NCBI GenBank assembly: GCA_964415065.1
Contig: CAYPYX010000026.1
Span: forward strand, 1-29,106
Direction: 5' to 3'
Length of the DNA stretch: 29,106 bases
DNA from: VMCP01 sp964415065
GTDB lineage: Bacteria > Bacteroidota > Bacteroidia > NS11-12g > UBA955
A program made the translations under genes and the position numbers. Each line of letters begins with the position of its first letter. The stretch's first letter is position 1. The notes below the pieces were generated by a model. That model saw nothing but the letters and a program-made list of their open reading frames with translations, did not search any database and had not been told where the DNA came from. Positions 7,503 to 16,002 of the stretch are shown here, piece by piece.

Positions 7503-10241
7503 ATGAAAAAAAGAATACTGTCACTATGGGTACTGGGTTTGATACTCCAAGCGGGTTTTGCTCAGTTAACCCAAGCACCGGGTGTAATTACGGGTAAAAT
7601 CCGAATGAATAAACCCAGCACAACTGCGGCGAGCCGCTCTGCTACTAACCCAACACAATGCGGATCCGACACCAGTCTGTTTCCCAATCTTTCTTCTACA
7701 GGATATGGATCCCTTCTTATTGGAAATGGTCAATTCTTTGGGCAATTCTATGCTGCCCCACAAGATATAACCGTTTCAGGATTTCGTTTCTATTCCTATT
7801 TGCCTTACGATACCATGTTGAAACGCAAAAAGGTCACTGTAGCGTGTAAGTTGTATGAAGCTGGTGGAGATTCTCTTCCAACGGGTTCTGCATTAGCCGT
7901 AGGATATACAACCATCGATACAGTTGTTGGTGCTTTAACTTTAGCTCGTTTGACTCGAAATGTAGCGTTCAGCAAACCTGTTACCGTATCTAAAAATTAC
8001 ATTCTGGTGGTAGAATACGACAGTTCCACTACCCGTCCTGCTATTGTTACCAACTCCTGGAACAATGGGGATGGTGAAGGTCGAAATTTATCCTGCGCTT
8101 CCATTTCTGGAAAATGGTATCGTGGCTTGGCGTTGAATGTAAGTGGAGTGCCTTTCGATTGTCATGCACAGTTTTATCCGTATGTTAGCTACAAATACGG
8201 AACGGATTTTACCATCAACAAAGACTGCTATACTACATTAGACACCATTCGTTTCAACAATACCTTTAGAAGTAACGTGGGTGGATCTGTATTTTACAAC
8301 CAATACATGTACTACGAATATGCCGGATTCCACGAATTCTGTCACAATTGGGCTTACGACAATGGCACCACTTTAATGTACAATACCATTGATGGTAAAT
8401 TCCGTCCCAAAACAAAAAAGAACTTTACCGTGGAACTGCGCTCTATGGTAGTTACATTTACCAGCTCGAGTAGCTATTGCTTCGATACCACGCGTAAAAC
8501 AGTATACTTCAGACCCTCTACTCCAACATTAATTAGCACATCCAATGGTTGTATTGGCGATAGTTTACAATTGAAGGTTTCACCCGTTACCGATGTAATA
8601 GTTTCATGGTCAGCCCCAGGAATCAATAAACCTGTATTCAACACCGGTAATAATTACACCATTTATAATGTACAAAAACCCGATACTATGGTGTTAAAAG
8701 CTACCAATGGAAGTTGTGTTTCTGGTAATTTAACGGTTTATACTACGGCTAATAAGTTTCCGACTGTTCTCACCACAAAAAATGATTCCTTATGCTCAGG
8801 CGCGAGTGCTAATTTAACCGCTTCAACCGATAACGGTGTAATCAATTGGTATACAGCATCCAGCGGTGGAAATAAAGTATTCACTGGAAATACCTATGTA
8901 ACTTCAGTTTTAAATAGCGATACTACATTGTACGCTGAAGCCAACAACAACGGTTGTTTGTTTAAAGGAGGTAGAGCAGAAGTAAAAGCATTGGTTGGAA
9001 GTGATTTTGCTCCAAGTAAACCAACTGGATTTAGCGATACTTCACTTTGCTTGACCAGTTCTAATACTAGTATCGACTTAAGTGCAACTCCTTCTGCCAA
9101 CGCTTCTCTAAGATGGTTTGACGTTTCCACCGGCGGTTCTCCTTTGTACACTGGAAATAAATACACTTATACCATTAATTCTCGAGGAACTAAAACATTG
9201 TATGTTGAATCGTGGAACGGTATCTGTGGTAGTGGTCGTTACCCCATCCATATTAACGCCAATCAATACCCATCTACATTTGCAAAAGTGGGTGATGAAA
9301 TCTGCCTTGGTGACTCTGCTGATATCGCTGCTTCTACCCAATGGGGAAGCGTAAATTGGTTCTTATCAAAATCCGATTCTAAACCCTACTCCAATTCTAA
9401 ATTCATTCGCATGGGTGGTTTTGCTAATAAAAATAGCTATGCTTACTTCAAAACCTCCGAAGGAGATTGCTTTAATCCTAATTGGGACAGTGTTGCTATC
9501 ACTGTAAACATACCTCCTACTGCAACATCCGTTTTGGCTCCAAGTGTTTGTTTCAAAAGCATTGGTGAAATTACCGTTAATGTTCCTTATGGATCCGTAA
9601 ATTGGTTTGTTGACGAAAATGCTACATCCCCCGTTAAAACAGGTAATACGTATAACCTAGGTATCATGTTCTCCGATGCCACTATGTATTACAATACGGA
9701 GGAAAAAGGTTGTACCTCTGAAAAACAAAAAGTAACCGTTAAAACTTTGGTTCGTCCAACTGCTGGATTCCAATGGGCGTTAGACTACCCCAGAAAAGTA
9801 ACCTGCACACCCATTAACACAACAGATATGACCATTCAGTGGGTTTGGGGGGATGGAAATACATCTACAGGCAACACCGGCACTCACCAATATGCGAGTG
9901 AAGGAACCTACAATGTTTTAATGATTGCCACAAGTAAAACTTCTGGCTGCAAAGACACAGCAGATATTCAAGTAATAGTAGATCACTTGAACGTTAACAA
10001 AACCAACAAACGCATGATTCATGTATTCCCGAATCCGGTTAACAAAAATGCTCATCTGCAAATTCAAGGTTTCCAAAGTGCTACCATTCAGTGGTTTGAT
10101 TTAAGCGGTAGAATGATTCATCAATCTACCTTGGAAAGCGGAATTACTTCCGTTCCTGCTGGAATCACACCAGGAATTTATACGTTGAAGGGACGTTCTG
10201 GTCAGCAAGAATTCCACTCAAAAGTTCAAATTATCGACTAA
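7503..10241 (+). CDS. Secreted multi-domain surface protein with type IX secretion sorting domain
   Basis: 912 residues, probably exported by Sec and the type IX secretion system and fixed to the cell surface. Residues 1-20 form a signal peptide ending GFA|Q. Residues about 45-240 look like a beta-rich N-terminal domain. From about 340 to 750 there are repeated cysteine-containing Ig-like modules of about 80 residues, recognisable by (I/V)NWF or (I/V)NWY cores and SDTTLYAEA-type strands. About 755-825 is a PKD-like domain (WGDGNTSTGNTGTHQYASEG). The last roughly 75 residues (VFPNPVNKN, WFDLSGRMI, PGIYTLKG) form a Por-type sorting domain. No catalytic domain is recognised, so an adhesin or matrix role is likely but unproven. 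It is followed by a strong terminator after the assembly gap. Confidence 0.88.
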   Translation: MKKRILSLWVLGLILQAGFAQLTQAPGVITGKIRMNKPSTTAASRSATNPTQCGSDTSLFPNLSSTGYGSLLIGNGQFFGQFYAAPQDITVSGFRFYSYLPYDTMLKRKKVTVACKLYEAGGDSLPTGSALAVGYTTIDTVVGALTLARLTRNVAFSKPVTVSKNYILVVEYDSSTTRPAIVTNSWNNGDGEGRNLSCASISGKWYRGLALNVSGVPFDCHAQFYPYVSYKYGTDFTINKDCYTTLDTIRFNNTFRSNVGGSVFYNQYMYYEYAGFHEFCHNWAYDNGTTLMYNTIDGKFRPKTKKNFTVELRSMVVTFTSSSSYCFDTTRKTVYFRPSTPTLISTSNGCIGDSLQLKVSPVTDVIVSWSAPGINKPVFNTGNNYTIYNVQKPDTMVLKATNGSCVSGNLTVYTTANKFPTVLTTKNDSLCSGASANLTASTDNGVINWYTASSGGNKVFTGNTYVTSVLNSDTTLYAEANNNGCLFKGGRAEVKALVGSDFAPSKPTGFSDTSLCLTSSNTSIDLSATPSANASLRWFDVSTGGSPLYTGNKYTYTINSRGTKTLYVESWNGICGSGRYPIHINANQYPSTFAKVGDEICLGDSADIAASTQWGSVNWFLSKSDSKPYSNSKFIRMGGFANKNSYAYFKTSEGDCFNPNWDSVAITVNIPPTATSVLAPSVCFKSIGEITVNVPYGSVNWFVDENATSPVKTGNTYNLGIMFSDATMYYNTEEKGCTSEKQKVTVKTLVRPTAGFQWALDYPRKVTCTPINTTDMTIQWVWGDGNTSTGNTGTHQYASEGTYNVLMIATSKTSGCKDTADIQVIVDHLNVNKTNKRMIHVFPNPVNKNAHLQIQGFQSATIQWFDLSGRMIHQSTLESGITSVPAGITPGIYTLKGRSGQQEFHSKVQIID

Positions 10242-10244
10242 TTG
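10190..10244 (+). repeat. 55-base sequence duplicated across the gap, left copy
   Basis: The last 55 bases before the N run cover the end of the sorting domain, the stop codon and three more bases. They are identical to the first 55 bases after it. See the gap entry. Confidence 0.95.
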
Positions 10245-10344
10245 NNNNNNNNNNNNNNNNNNNNNNNNNNNNNNNNNNNNNNNNNNNNNNNNNNNNNNNN
10301 NNNNNNNNNNNNNNNNNNNNNNNNNNNNNNNNNNNNNNNNNNNN
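10245..10344. other. Assembly gap of 100 N, probably an unmerged contig overlap
   Basis: Exactly 100 N. Both flanks carry the same 55 bases. An exact 55-base overlap is what two neighbouring contigs from a k=55 de Bruijn assembly would show if a scaffolder joined them with a default gap. The natural reading is that no sequence is missing and the real chromosome is about 155 bases shorter here. Confidence 0.9.
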
Positions 10345-10399
10345 GGGACGTTCTGGTCAGCAAGAATTCCACTCAAAAGTTCAAATTATCGACTAATTG
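10345..10399 (+). repeat. 55-base sequence duplicated across the gap, right copy
   Basis: Exact copy of 10190-10244. It continues directly into the terminator of the upstream gene, as expected if the two copies are one locus. Confidence 0.95.
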
Positions 10400-10429
10400 G
10401 TTTAAGAAACCAGTAGCCAATAAAAGCCT

Positions 10430-10461
10430 AAAAGGCGGTTCCTTTAAGAGCCGCCTTTTTT
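10430..10461. terminator. Bidirectional intrinsic terminator
   Basis: AAAAGGCGG (10430-10438) pairs with CCGCCTTTT (10451-10459) and T follows, so the plus strand has a stem with a U tract. The A run on the left gives the same for the minus strand. It ends the surface-protein gene, and it overlaps the stop codon of the convergent permease gene. Confidence 0.8.
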
Positions 10462-11650
10462 ATTCTTCGCTGCGCAATCCCATTGCCAATAAATTGAACG
10501 CCATTACCAAAATCATAATGGCTAAACCGGGTAAAATGGCCAAATACGCTTGATCCAATACCAAATAACCGATGTTCTCTTTGACCATCATTCCCCAACT
10601 CGCGGTTGGCGGAGCCACACCCAATCCCAAAAATCCCAAACCCGCTTCCAACAAGATAGCAGCCGCAAAATTCGTGGTGGCTAAAACGGTTAATGAACCC
10701 GATAAATTAGGTAAGATATGCCTAAACATGATGTGATTACTGCTGAATCCCGTGATTCGAGCAGATAAAATAAACTCTTTATTCTTGTATTGCATAGTTT
10801 GGCCACGCACCACCCTCGCCACTTCAACCCAAGTACTCAATCCCGTAGCAATCAAAACCTGATAAAATCCCTTGCCCATGAAAGCACTTAAACCCAATGC
10901 AATTAGTAGTGTGGGAACAGACCAAAAGACGGTAATTATCCAAGTTAAAACTCCGTCAACCCATCCCCCAAAATAACCCGAAATCAATCCAATCACCACT
11001 CCAATCAACAGAGATAAAGCCATTGCCAAAAAACCAATACTTAATGATACGCGGGTACCAACTATTAACCGACTCAACATATCCCGGCCAAACGGATCAC
11101 TCCCCAACCAAAACGTACGTTCATACACTTGAGCATTCCCTTCATACAGGTTTCGGGGGATGGCCATTCTCTCGCCATTCTTTTGAGAAATAAAATACGC
11201 AGTGTCCTTCTGAGTACCGGCATCTTGTTTTACAGAGTTGTTTAGTTTACCATGCACAGTTTGATCACTAGAAACCGAACTTGAGGATTCACCATCAGAA
11301 CCAGCGGTTTGACCAGCAGCACCGGCATCTTGTTTACTTGAAGCTGAACTAGTGGATTGGCCATCAGAACTAGTGGATTCACCATCAGATTTTAAAACCG
11401 AAAGAATTTCTCCCTGATGCTCATCTCCAACAAGCCAAAAATTCCAGGATCGCGATTCTGTGCGCTTCTTTTGAATATAGTACACTTTAGAACCCGGTGA
11501 GAGTCCCGCCCATTCTGGCATGATCTGATTGCTATTGGGTGTTTTGTCTTCGGTGATAGCATACCCCAAAAAACCCGTCAACGCGAATAAAAAAATCATC
11601 CCAAAACCAATTAAAAAAAAGGGATTTTTTAAACGTGGGGAGATCATCAT
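10460..11650 (-). CDS. Peptide/nickel-type ABC transporter permease (OppC/DppC family) with low-complexity insert
   Basis: Inner-membrane permease subunit of an oligopeptide-type ABC importer or related transporter, 396 residues. The N-terminal segment (10-31) is the OppC_N-type first helix. WLGSDPFGRDMLSRLIVGTR (181-200) and the EAA-type loop EFILSARITGFSSNHIMFRH are typical of the BPD_transp_1 domain, which has five more helices. Unusually, residues about 88-148 in the periplasmic loop are a Ser/Gly/Asp/Gln-rich insert built from repeats of SDGES and KQDAG. No OppB, ATPase or binding-protein gene is adjacent. Its ATG overlaps the stop of the O-antigen ligase gene by four bases (ATGA), so the two are translationally coupled. 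Confidence 0.88.
   Translation of the reverse strand: MMISPRLKNPFFLIGFGMIFLFALTGFLGYAITEDKTPNSNQIMPEWAGLSPGSKVYYIQKKRTESRSWNFWLVGDEHQGEILSVLKSDGESTSSDGQSTSSASSKQDAGAAGQTAGSDGESSSSVSSDQTVHGKLNNSVKQDAGTQKDTAYFISQKNGERMAIPRNLYEGNAQVYERTFWLGSDPFGRDMLSRLIVGTRVSLSIGFLAMALSLLIGVVIGLISGYFGGWVDGVLTWIITVFWSVPTLLIALGLSAFMGKGFYQVLIATGLSTWVEVARVVRGQTMQYKNKEFILSARITGFSSNHIMFRHILPNLSGSLTVLATTNFAAAILLEAGLGFLGLGVAPPTASWGMMVKENIGYLVLDQAYLAILPGLAIMILVMAFNLLAMGLRSEE
11207..11389 (-). repeat. In-frame degenerate repeat region in the permease gene
   Basis: Encodes the Ser/Gly/Asp-rich loop. A 15-base word (plus-strand accggcatcttgttt) occurs at 11216-11230 and again at 11321-11335, a spacing of 105 bases or 35 codons. 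A plus-strand word containing ccatcaga occurs three times. All spacings keep frame, which suggests expansion by slippage or unequal recombination. Confidence 0.75.
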
Positions 11651-13095
11651 GATTGCTTTTTGGATTTCAAATCTAAGGCCACAATTACCGCAGTAAATGC
11701 CCAGAAAGGAACCGCTAATTTATCGTATTGCGTATAATTATTCAAAACGGCATGGGCATAATAAGCCACTAATCCTGTTAAAGCAATGTAGGTTGTGAGG
11801 AGATATTTGAAATTTTTCGATGTATATATCAAACGAAACGATATCCAAACAGTTGAAAATACAATTCCCAACCAAAAAAACATACCCGGAAAACCCGTTT
11901 CACTCATGGATGAAAAGTACTCACTGTGGGCATCGCCCAAATCACCAGCATGGGTACTTATTAATGTTAATTCACTGCTTTTTTGAAACGGTGCGTACTG
12001 AAACACATAGGTTCCGGGCCCGAATCCAAATACGGGACGTTGGGCTACCATGCGTCCTGCACATTTCCAACGATTAATGCGTTCCAAATTACTGGGGTCG
12101 GTGGTGATATTACTCACCGATTTCACGTGTCCTTCCAACTCATCGCTACTTCCTTGTTTGTTGGCTTCTAAGGAATACATAATTTCATCTTGTTTAATTA
12201 TTCCCACAGTGAGCACGGAAAAAACAGCTATGAGCACCCAATAAAATTGGATTCTCAATTTGGTAATGAACCAAACACCTGCCGACACAATTAAACTAAG
12301 CCAAGTTGCACGAGTAAAACTGACAACTATGGCAAACAATAAAATCAACAATAATACCAGAAATACAGGACCAAATGCAACATTGAACCCAAATTGCCTT
12401 ACGTAAAATGTATAAACCACCAATACAAATACACCCCATGCAATTCCCGCAGCATACATACCGTGATCCGGGAAAAATGGCCAAGAAATACCATAACTCG
12501 ACCCTCGGGAAAATCCATCTTTGGAGTGTTCAATGAGTGTGTAAAATACCACACCCATGATGAAAGTGGTAAACCAGCCAAAATAAAAATGGATGCGCTT
12601 ATAATTCTTAAAAATGCGTATCCCGAAATAAAAAAACAATACAATATACCAAGTACGTGCCAGGGTAAACTTGAAACTTACCAAGGGCATACTGCTAAAA
12701 ATACTGCTGATCCACAACCACAATCCGTAAGCTGTTACAAACAGAACTATGGGATGCTTCAATACCTGAAGGTTTATCGGCATTCCTTCTTTGTACCATT
12801 GAAAAACAAGCAATCCAAACAGAAATATATATACGGGTTCGGTGGGAAGCGACATCCCAAAACCACCCATTAAGTTATCCTGATTGATGGATAATGGCGC
12901 AAAAGCCCCCGCAAGCAGTAATGCTTGTTCCGTGTATAAGATACATCCAATAAGAACCAGTACCGCAGGAGCAATCAACAACCATTGATATTGCTGAAAA
13001 AGTACTGCTATACTCAAAGATGCGGCTAACATCCCCAAGACAATCCAAAGGGAAATACGCGATTTTCTGTTGAGTAGTTGCAGATTTAGCTGCAT
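11647..13095 (-). CDS. O-antigen ligase / Wzy-type polysaccharide polymerase family membrane protein
   Basis: 482 residues with about ten or more hydrophobic segments. It belongs to the Wzy_C/WaaL superfamily, which joins or polymerises undecaprenyl-linked polysaccharide on the periplasmic face. Supporting features are SFTRATWLSL in a mid-protein helix, and a large loop with RINRWKCAGRMVAQRP and GFGPGTYVFQY followed by DAHSEYFSSMSETGFPGMF, a typical arrangement for this family. Ligase and polymerase members cannot be told apart from sequence alone. The gene lies downstream of a Wzz-like gene and overlaps the permease gene by four bases, so the three probably form one transcription unit for surface glycan assembly. 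Confidence 0.82.
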   Translation of the reverse strand: MQLNLQLLNRKSRISLWIVLGMLAASLSIAVLFQQYQWLLIAPAVLVLIGCILYTEQALLLAGAFAPLSINQDNLMGGFGMSLPTEPVYIFLFGLLVFQWYKEGMPINLQVLKHPIVLFVTAYGLWLWISSIFSSMPLVSFKFTLARTWYIVLFFYFGIRIFKNYKRIHFYFGWFTTFIMGVVFYTLIEHSKDGFSRGSSYGISWPFFPDHGMYAAGIAWGVFVLVVYTFYVRQFGFNVAFGPVFLVLLLILLFAIVVSFTRATWLSLIVSAGVWFITKLRIQFYWVLIAVFSVLTVGIIKQDEIMYSLEANKQGSSDELEGHVKSVSNITTDPSNLERINRWKCAGRMVAQRPVFGFGPGTYVFQYAPFQKSSELTLISTHAGDLGDAHSEYFSSMSETGFPGMFFWLGIVFSTVWISFRLIYTSKNFKYLLTTYIALTGLVAYYAHAVLNNYTQYDKLAVPFWAFTAVIVALDLKSKKQS

Positions 13096-13171
13096 AGAGC
13101 TTCTGTATTACGTTGATTTAATGAGTGTTGTGTTTAAGTAAAAGAAACTTCTACTCCAATAGATTTGAAAT

Positions 13172-14218
13172 TTACTTCTTTTTAAAGAATAACTCAATGA
13201 CTACCAATACCACCGCTGTTGCTATGAACGTAGCGAAAACAGAAATCAATAGTACAAAACTGCGCTTGGGCCAAAACTTGATTTCTGGCACGGTTGCCTC
13301 TTCCACAGTGAATTTGTGCGACATGGTTTCGGTTACGTCAACTTTTCGCTTTTCGTATTGGGTCATTAAATCACTTTCCTTCTCTTCTTCCAACTTAATT
13401 AACTCATTCAGAGCTATGAAATTACCTCCATTGGCAATCAATGCTTTTTGCTCATCCAACAACTTTTGAAGTTGACCTGTTTTTCCAGAGGATTGTACTT
13501 TGTAAATCTCCTCTGCTAAGGCACGAGATTGCTCTTCATAGTTGGTTATACCTTTCATACCCAAATCGCGCAATTCGTCTTTAATCCCTTGAATTTTGTT
13601 TTGCTTTTCTTTCAATGCACGTTCAACAATGTCCAAAGCGGGTTTAGCCACCTGATTCTGGATTTCGGTTTTAACCGAATCGTACAACACGGCAATACCG
13701 TTGGCTAATGCTGCAGCCATTTTGGGATCTTCATCCAAAACTTCCACTTTGATACTTAAATATCGAGTACGTTCAAAGTTGAAATTCTCTTTGATTTTAT
13801 TATCGAGAGCATATTTGGGAAATTGCTCTTTCTTGGGATCAATTCCATAATGCTTCATCAAATCAAAGTTGCGAACCAATCGGCCTAAAAGTGCACCCGA
13901 TTGAATGATTTGCAATGCTTTTTCCGCTTCAATTTCTTCTCCCAACTCCAATGGATCCGATTGTCTTTGGTTCAATTCCGTTAACAATGCATTCGAAATA
14001 GAGTTATTTTTTGAGGGATAAAAGATGTGCTGCGCCTTGTATTTAGGCTTGGTTATTGCCGGATGTGTTACTACAATGGAAATCACCGCTGCGATGGCAA
14101 CACTGATTAAAAACACTTTACGCCAACGCCAAAAAAAGTTCACTACGCCTACTAAGGTGATGGGTTTTACCTCGTTCTCGTCAATTAAATTGAAATTATT
14201 CTGTGGTTGATCGCTCAT
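13172..14218 (-). CDS. Wzz-type polysaccharide chain-length determinant protein
   Basis: 348-residue polysaccharide co-polymerase. An N-terminal cytoplasmic stretch is followed by a first membrane helix (about 34-51), a long periplasmic part rich in charged alpha-helix with coiled-coil character (about 195-290), and a second helix (about 320-345) ending in FFKKK. No C-terminal tyrosine-kinase domain is present, which fits LPS or O-antigen-type Wzz rather than a fused capsule kinase. FWPKRSFVLL just before the last helix is the usual Pro-containing entry. It is the first gene of the group leading to the ligase and permease, 76 bases upstream of the ligase start. Confidence 0.85.
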   Translation of the reverse strand: MSDQPQNNFNLIDENEVKPITLVGVVNFFWRWRKVFLISVAIAAVISIVVTHPAITKPKYKAQHIFYPSKNNSISNALLTELNQRQSDPLELGEEIEAEKALQIIQSGALLGRLVRNFDLMKHYGIDPKKEQFPKYALDNKIKENFNFERTRYLSIKVEVLDEDPKMAAALANGIAVLYDSVKTEIQNQVAKPALDIVERALKEKQNKIQGIKDELRDLGMKGITNYEEQSRALAEEIYKVQSSGKTGQLQKLLDEQKALIANGGNFIALNELIKLEEEKESDLMTQYEKRKVDVTETMSHKFTVEEATVPEIKFWPKRSFVLLISVFATFIATAVVLVVIELFFKKK

Positions 14219-14294
14219 AAATGATTTTGGGTTTTCAAGTCTTAAAACGCATCCGTTCCGAAAGTATTTTTTAGGAGGATGTGAAGTTTATCCA

Positions 14295-14302
14295 CAAATA
14301 TA
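14295..14302 (-). promoter_or_regulatory. Promoter -7 box (TATATTTG) for the wzz-ligase-permease group
   Basis: TATATTTG on the minus strand fits TAnnTTTG. It sits between the CBS-gene stop and the wzz start, predicting a leader of about 70 bases. The -33 region is unclear. Confidence 0.5.
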
Positions 14303-14345
14303 CCGAAAAAGCCGATGAAAATCCCTCAATTCAACCACAATTCGA

Positions 14346-15008
14346 CTACAAATCAAAGAACTTCAGGGCCAAGTCAAACTCCCTGAAACCATCGTCGGAA
14401 TGATCTTCTGCTAGATATACATTTTCCACCTCAAAACCCTGACGACGAAATGTGGATATTATGCCTTTTACAATGGTGGTATTCAACTTCAAATTGAGCT
14501 TTAGTTTTCCAAATTCGGATTGACTTACCATCATACCCAATACCTTAGCTCCATTCTCCTCGACCCATCTGCAAATGATTGCGGGAGAAAAATCACGATC
14601 ATCTACATTCAACACGATCACCGCACCAATGCCCCTATACGTCATCGATTCAGTGATGTTGCGGTTAATTCGTTTCTGATCAATCAGCCCCATAAATTGT
14701 CCTTCGCTGTTTACAACAGCCAAAACGCCTAACTCATTGGCAGCTAAAACGGGAACAATTTCGTACAAATGTTGATTTGCAAATGCCACTGGAGCGTGAG
14801 GATTCATTGCTACAACCGAGTTCAGCGATTGAGATTTATCTTCAACGGCATGCAACTGAGCCAAACGAGCATAGTTGTACACCTGCTTCTTTTCCAGTAT
14901 GGGGAGCTCACTTACCCCTAGACTGCACATATAATCAATGCTGCCTTCCACCGAATCGGTAGTTCGCAAAACATGATACTGCTCCGAAATAAGTTGCTCT
15001 GCAATCAT
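14346..15008 (-). CDS. CBS-domain protein with C-terminal ACT-like region
   Basis: 220 residues counted from MIAEQLISEQYHV. Two CBS motifs (about 1-60 and 75-130, the second ending FMGLIDQKRINRNI) form a likely nucleotide-sensing pair. The remaining part (about 140-220, GIGAVIVLNVDDRDF to the end) looks like an ACT/regulatory fold. The likely role is ligand sensing; the ligand is unknown. An upstream in-frame start at 15047 would add 13 residues and overlap kdsC. I prefer 15008 because a perfect -7 box ends 6 bases before it and because MIAEQLIS resembles the start of related proteins. It follows kdsC on the same strand. Confidence 0.75.
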   Translation of the reverse strand: MIAEQLISEQYHVLRTTDSVEGSIDYMCSLGVSELPILEKKQVYNYARLAQLHAVEDKSQSLNSVVAMNPHAPVAFANQHLYEIVPVLAANELGVLAVVNSEGQFMGLIDQKRINRNITESMTYRGIGAVIVLNVDDRDFSPAIICRWVEENGAKVLGMMVSQSEFGKLKLNLKLNTTIVKGIISTFRRQGFEVENVYLAEDHSDDGFREFDLALKFFDL

Positions 15009-15014
15009 CTTTAA

Positions 15015-15022
15015 CAAAGATA
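15015..15022 (-). promoter_or_regulatory. -7 box (TATCTTTG) six bases before the CBS-gene ATG
   Basis: Same octamer as at ffh, with the last G six bases before the chosen ATG. It supports the shorter start and a leaderless or nearly leaderless transcript in addition to read-through from kdsC. Confidence 0.55.
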
Positions 15023-15040
15023 CGTATTCAAATTCAACAA

Positions 15041-15562
15041 CTACCAACGATGACTGTCATCATTGTACCAAGTTTGTTGAATTTTCATCACTTTTTCGAT
15101 GAGTTCTCGCACACATCCTTTTCCACCTTCAGAATCAGCGATATACTCACATGCATCCAATACATCTGAACAGGCATCTTTGGGACAGCAACTCAAGCCC
15201 GCCAATCCCAAAACCGGCAAATCGGGCATATCGTCGCCCATGTATGCAAAATGTTCCGGTTGAATTCCCGATTCAGCGCATACTTGATAAAACGCCTCTT
15301 CTTTGTGCGATTGTGCCATGAAAATCCATTTTACACCCAATCCTTCAAACCGTTTGCGCATGCCTTCTGATTTTCCACCAGAAATAACAGCCACCGCATA
15401 TCCTTGCTTTACAGCATGCTGAACCGCATAACCATCCTTGATATTTACGGAGCGAAGTTGATGTCCTTCTTCGGTTACCAACACTTGACCGGGGGTCATC
15501 ACCCCGTCAATATCAAAAATAAAGCCTTTAATCTCTTTTAATTTCGGAATCAAATTTCCCAT
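15041..15562 (-). CDS. kdsC: 3-deoxy-D-manno-octulosonate 8-phosphate phosphatase
   Basis: HAD-superfamily phosphatase releasing Kdo from Kdo-8-phosphate for the LPS inner core. 173 residues, normal for the short cap-less C0 KdsC type that works as a tetramer. Motif I is FDIDGVMT (D17, D19), motif II is SGGKSEG (61-67) and motifs III/IV are GDDMPDLP (109-116). The C-terminal EGGKGCVRELIE stretch is the active-site loop typical of KdsC. It sits between the haemoglobin gene (14 bases upstream) and the CBS-domain gene, and presumably shares their transcript. Confidence 0.94.
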   Translation of the reverse strand: MGNLIPKLKEIKGFIFDIDGVMTPGQVLVTEEGHQLRSVNIKDGYAVQHAVKQGYAVAVISGGKSEGMRKRFEGLGVKWIFMAQSHKEEAFYQVCAESGIQPEHFAYMGDDMPDLPVLGLAGLSCCPKDACSDVLDACEYIADSEGGKGCVRELIEKVMKIQQTWYNDDSHRW

Positions 15563-15576
15563 GGATTTGTACTCTA

Positions 15577-15942
15577 TTATTTTTCTAACAAACCCAATTT
15601 ATACTCAAACATCATACCCAATTGTTCGGCTTTTTGGATCATCTTTACCGCCATTGGCCCTTCGAATTGACTTAAAATTGCATCTTTGAGATACTGCTGC
15701 CAAATACGAAAATCTTCTACCGATAATCCCAAGCGAGTATGAGGTTCAAAAGCACTTCCCTTGTAAGGATGATTGATGGGATCTACTTCCAATATGAACG
15801 TCCAAAAATTATAGATCCGAGGCAAATGGCTATCGAAATCCAATTCTTTAAAATGACGAGAAGTGGTTTCATCCGAAATCAGTCCCGCATATTGCTTGTC
15901 AACAATGGATTTAATATCCTCAAAACTCTCGATATCTCTCAT
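15577..15942 (-). CDS. Group III truncated haemoglobin
   Basis: 121-residue 2-on-2 globin of the trHb3 (P) class. HLPRIYNFWTFIL (39-51) is the characteristic C-E helix segment. H68 in FEPHTRLGL is the expected proximal haem ligand, and W81 in FRIWQQYL matches the conserved Trp of helix G. Y18 may be the distal B10 tyrosine. Such proteins bind O2 or NO. Proposed roles in other bacteria include NO handling and supply of oxygen at low tension. It is 14 bases upstream of kdsC and about 60 bases downstream of the deoxyhypusine-synthase-like gene. A near-consensus TATTTTTC stands four bases before the ATG. Confidence 0.85.
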   Translation of the reverse strand: MRDIESFEDIKSIVDKQYAGLISDETTSRHFKELDFDSHLPRIYNFWTFILEVDPINHPYKGSAFEPHTRLGLSVEDFRIWQQYLKDAILSQFEGPMAVKMIQKAEQLGMMFEYKLGLLEK

Positions 15943-16002
15943 TTTGGAAAAATACTATTCTTTACTGTTCAGAAAAAGTCCGGCAATTCAAAAATCACCG
16001 AA

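Noticed and set aside
10242..10553. Open frame spanning the N run and the region after it
   Set aside because: It exists only because N positions contain no stop; it crosses the assembly gap, the duplicated 55 bases and a terminator.
12394..12873. 159-codon plus-strand frame opposite the O-antigen ligase gene
   Set aside because: Antisense to a well-supported membrane protein; the translation has no family features and a composition typical of a complementary-strand artefact.
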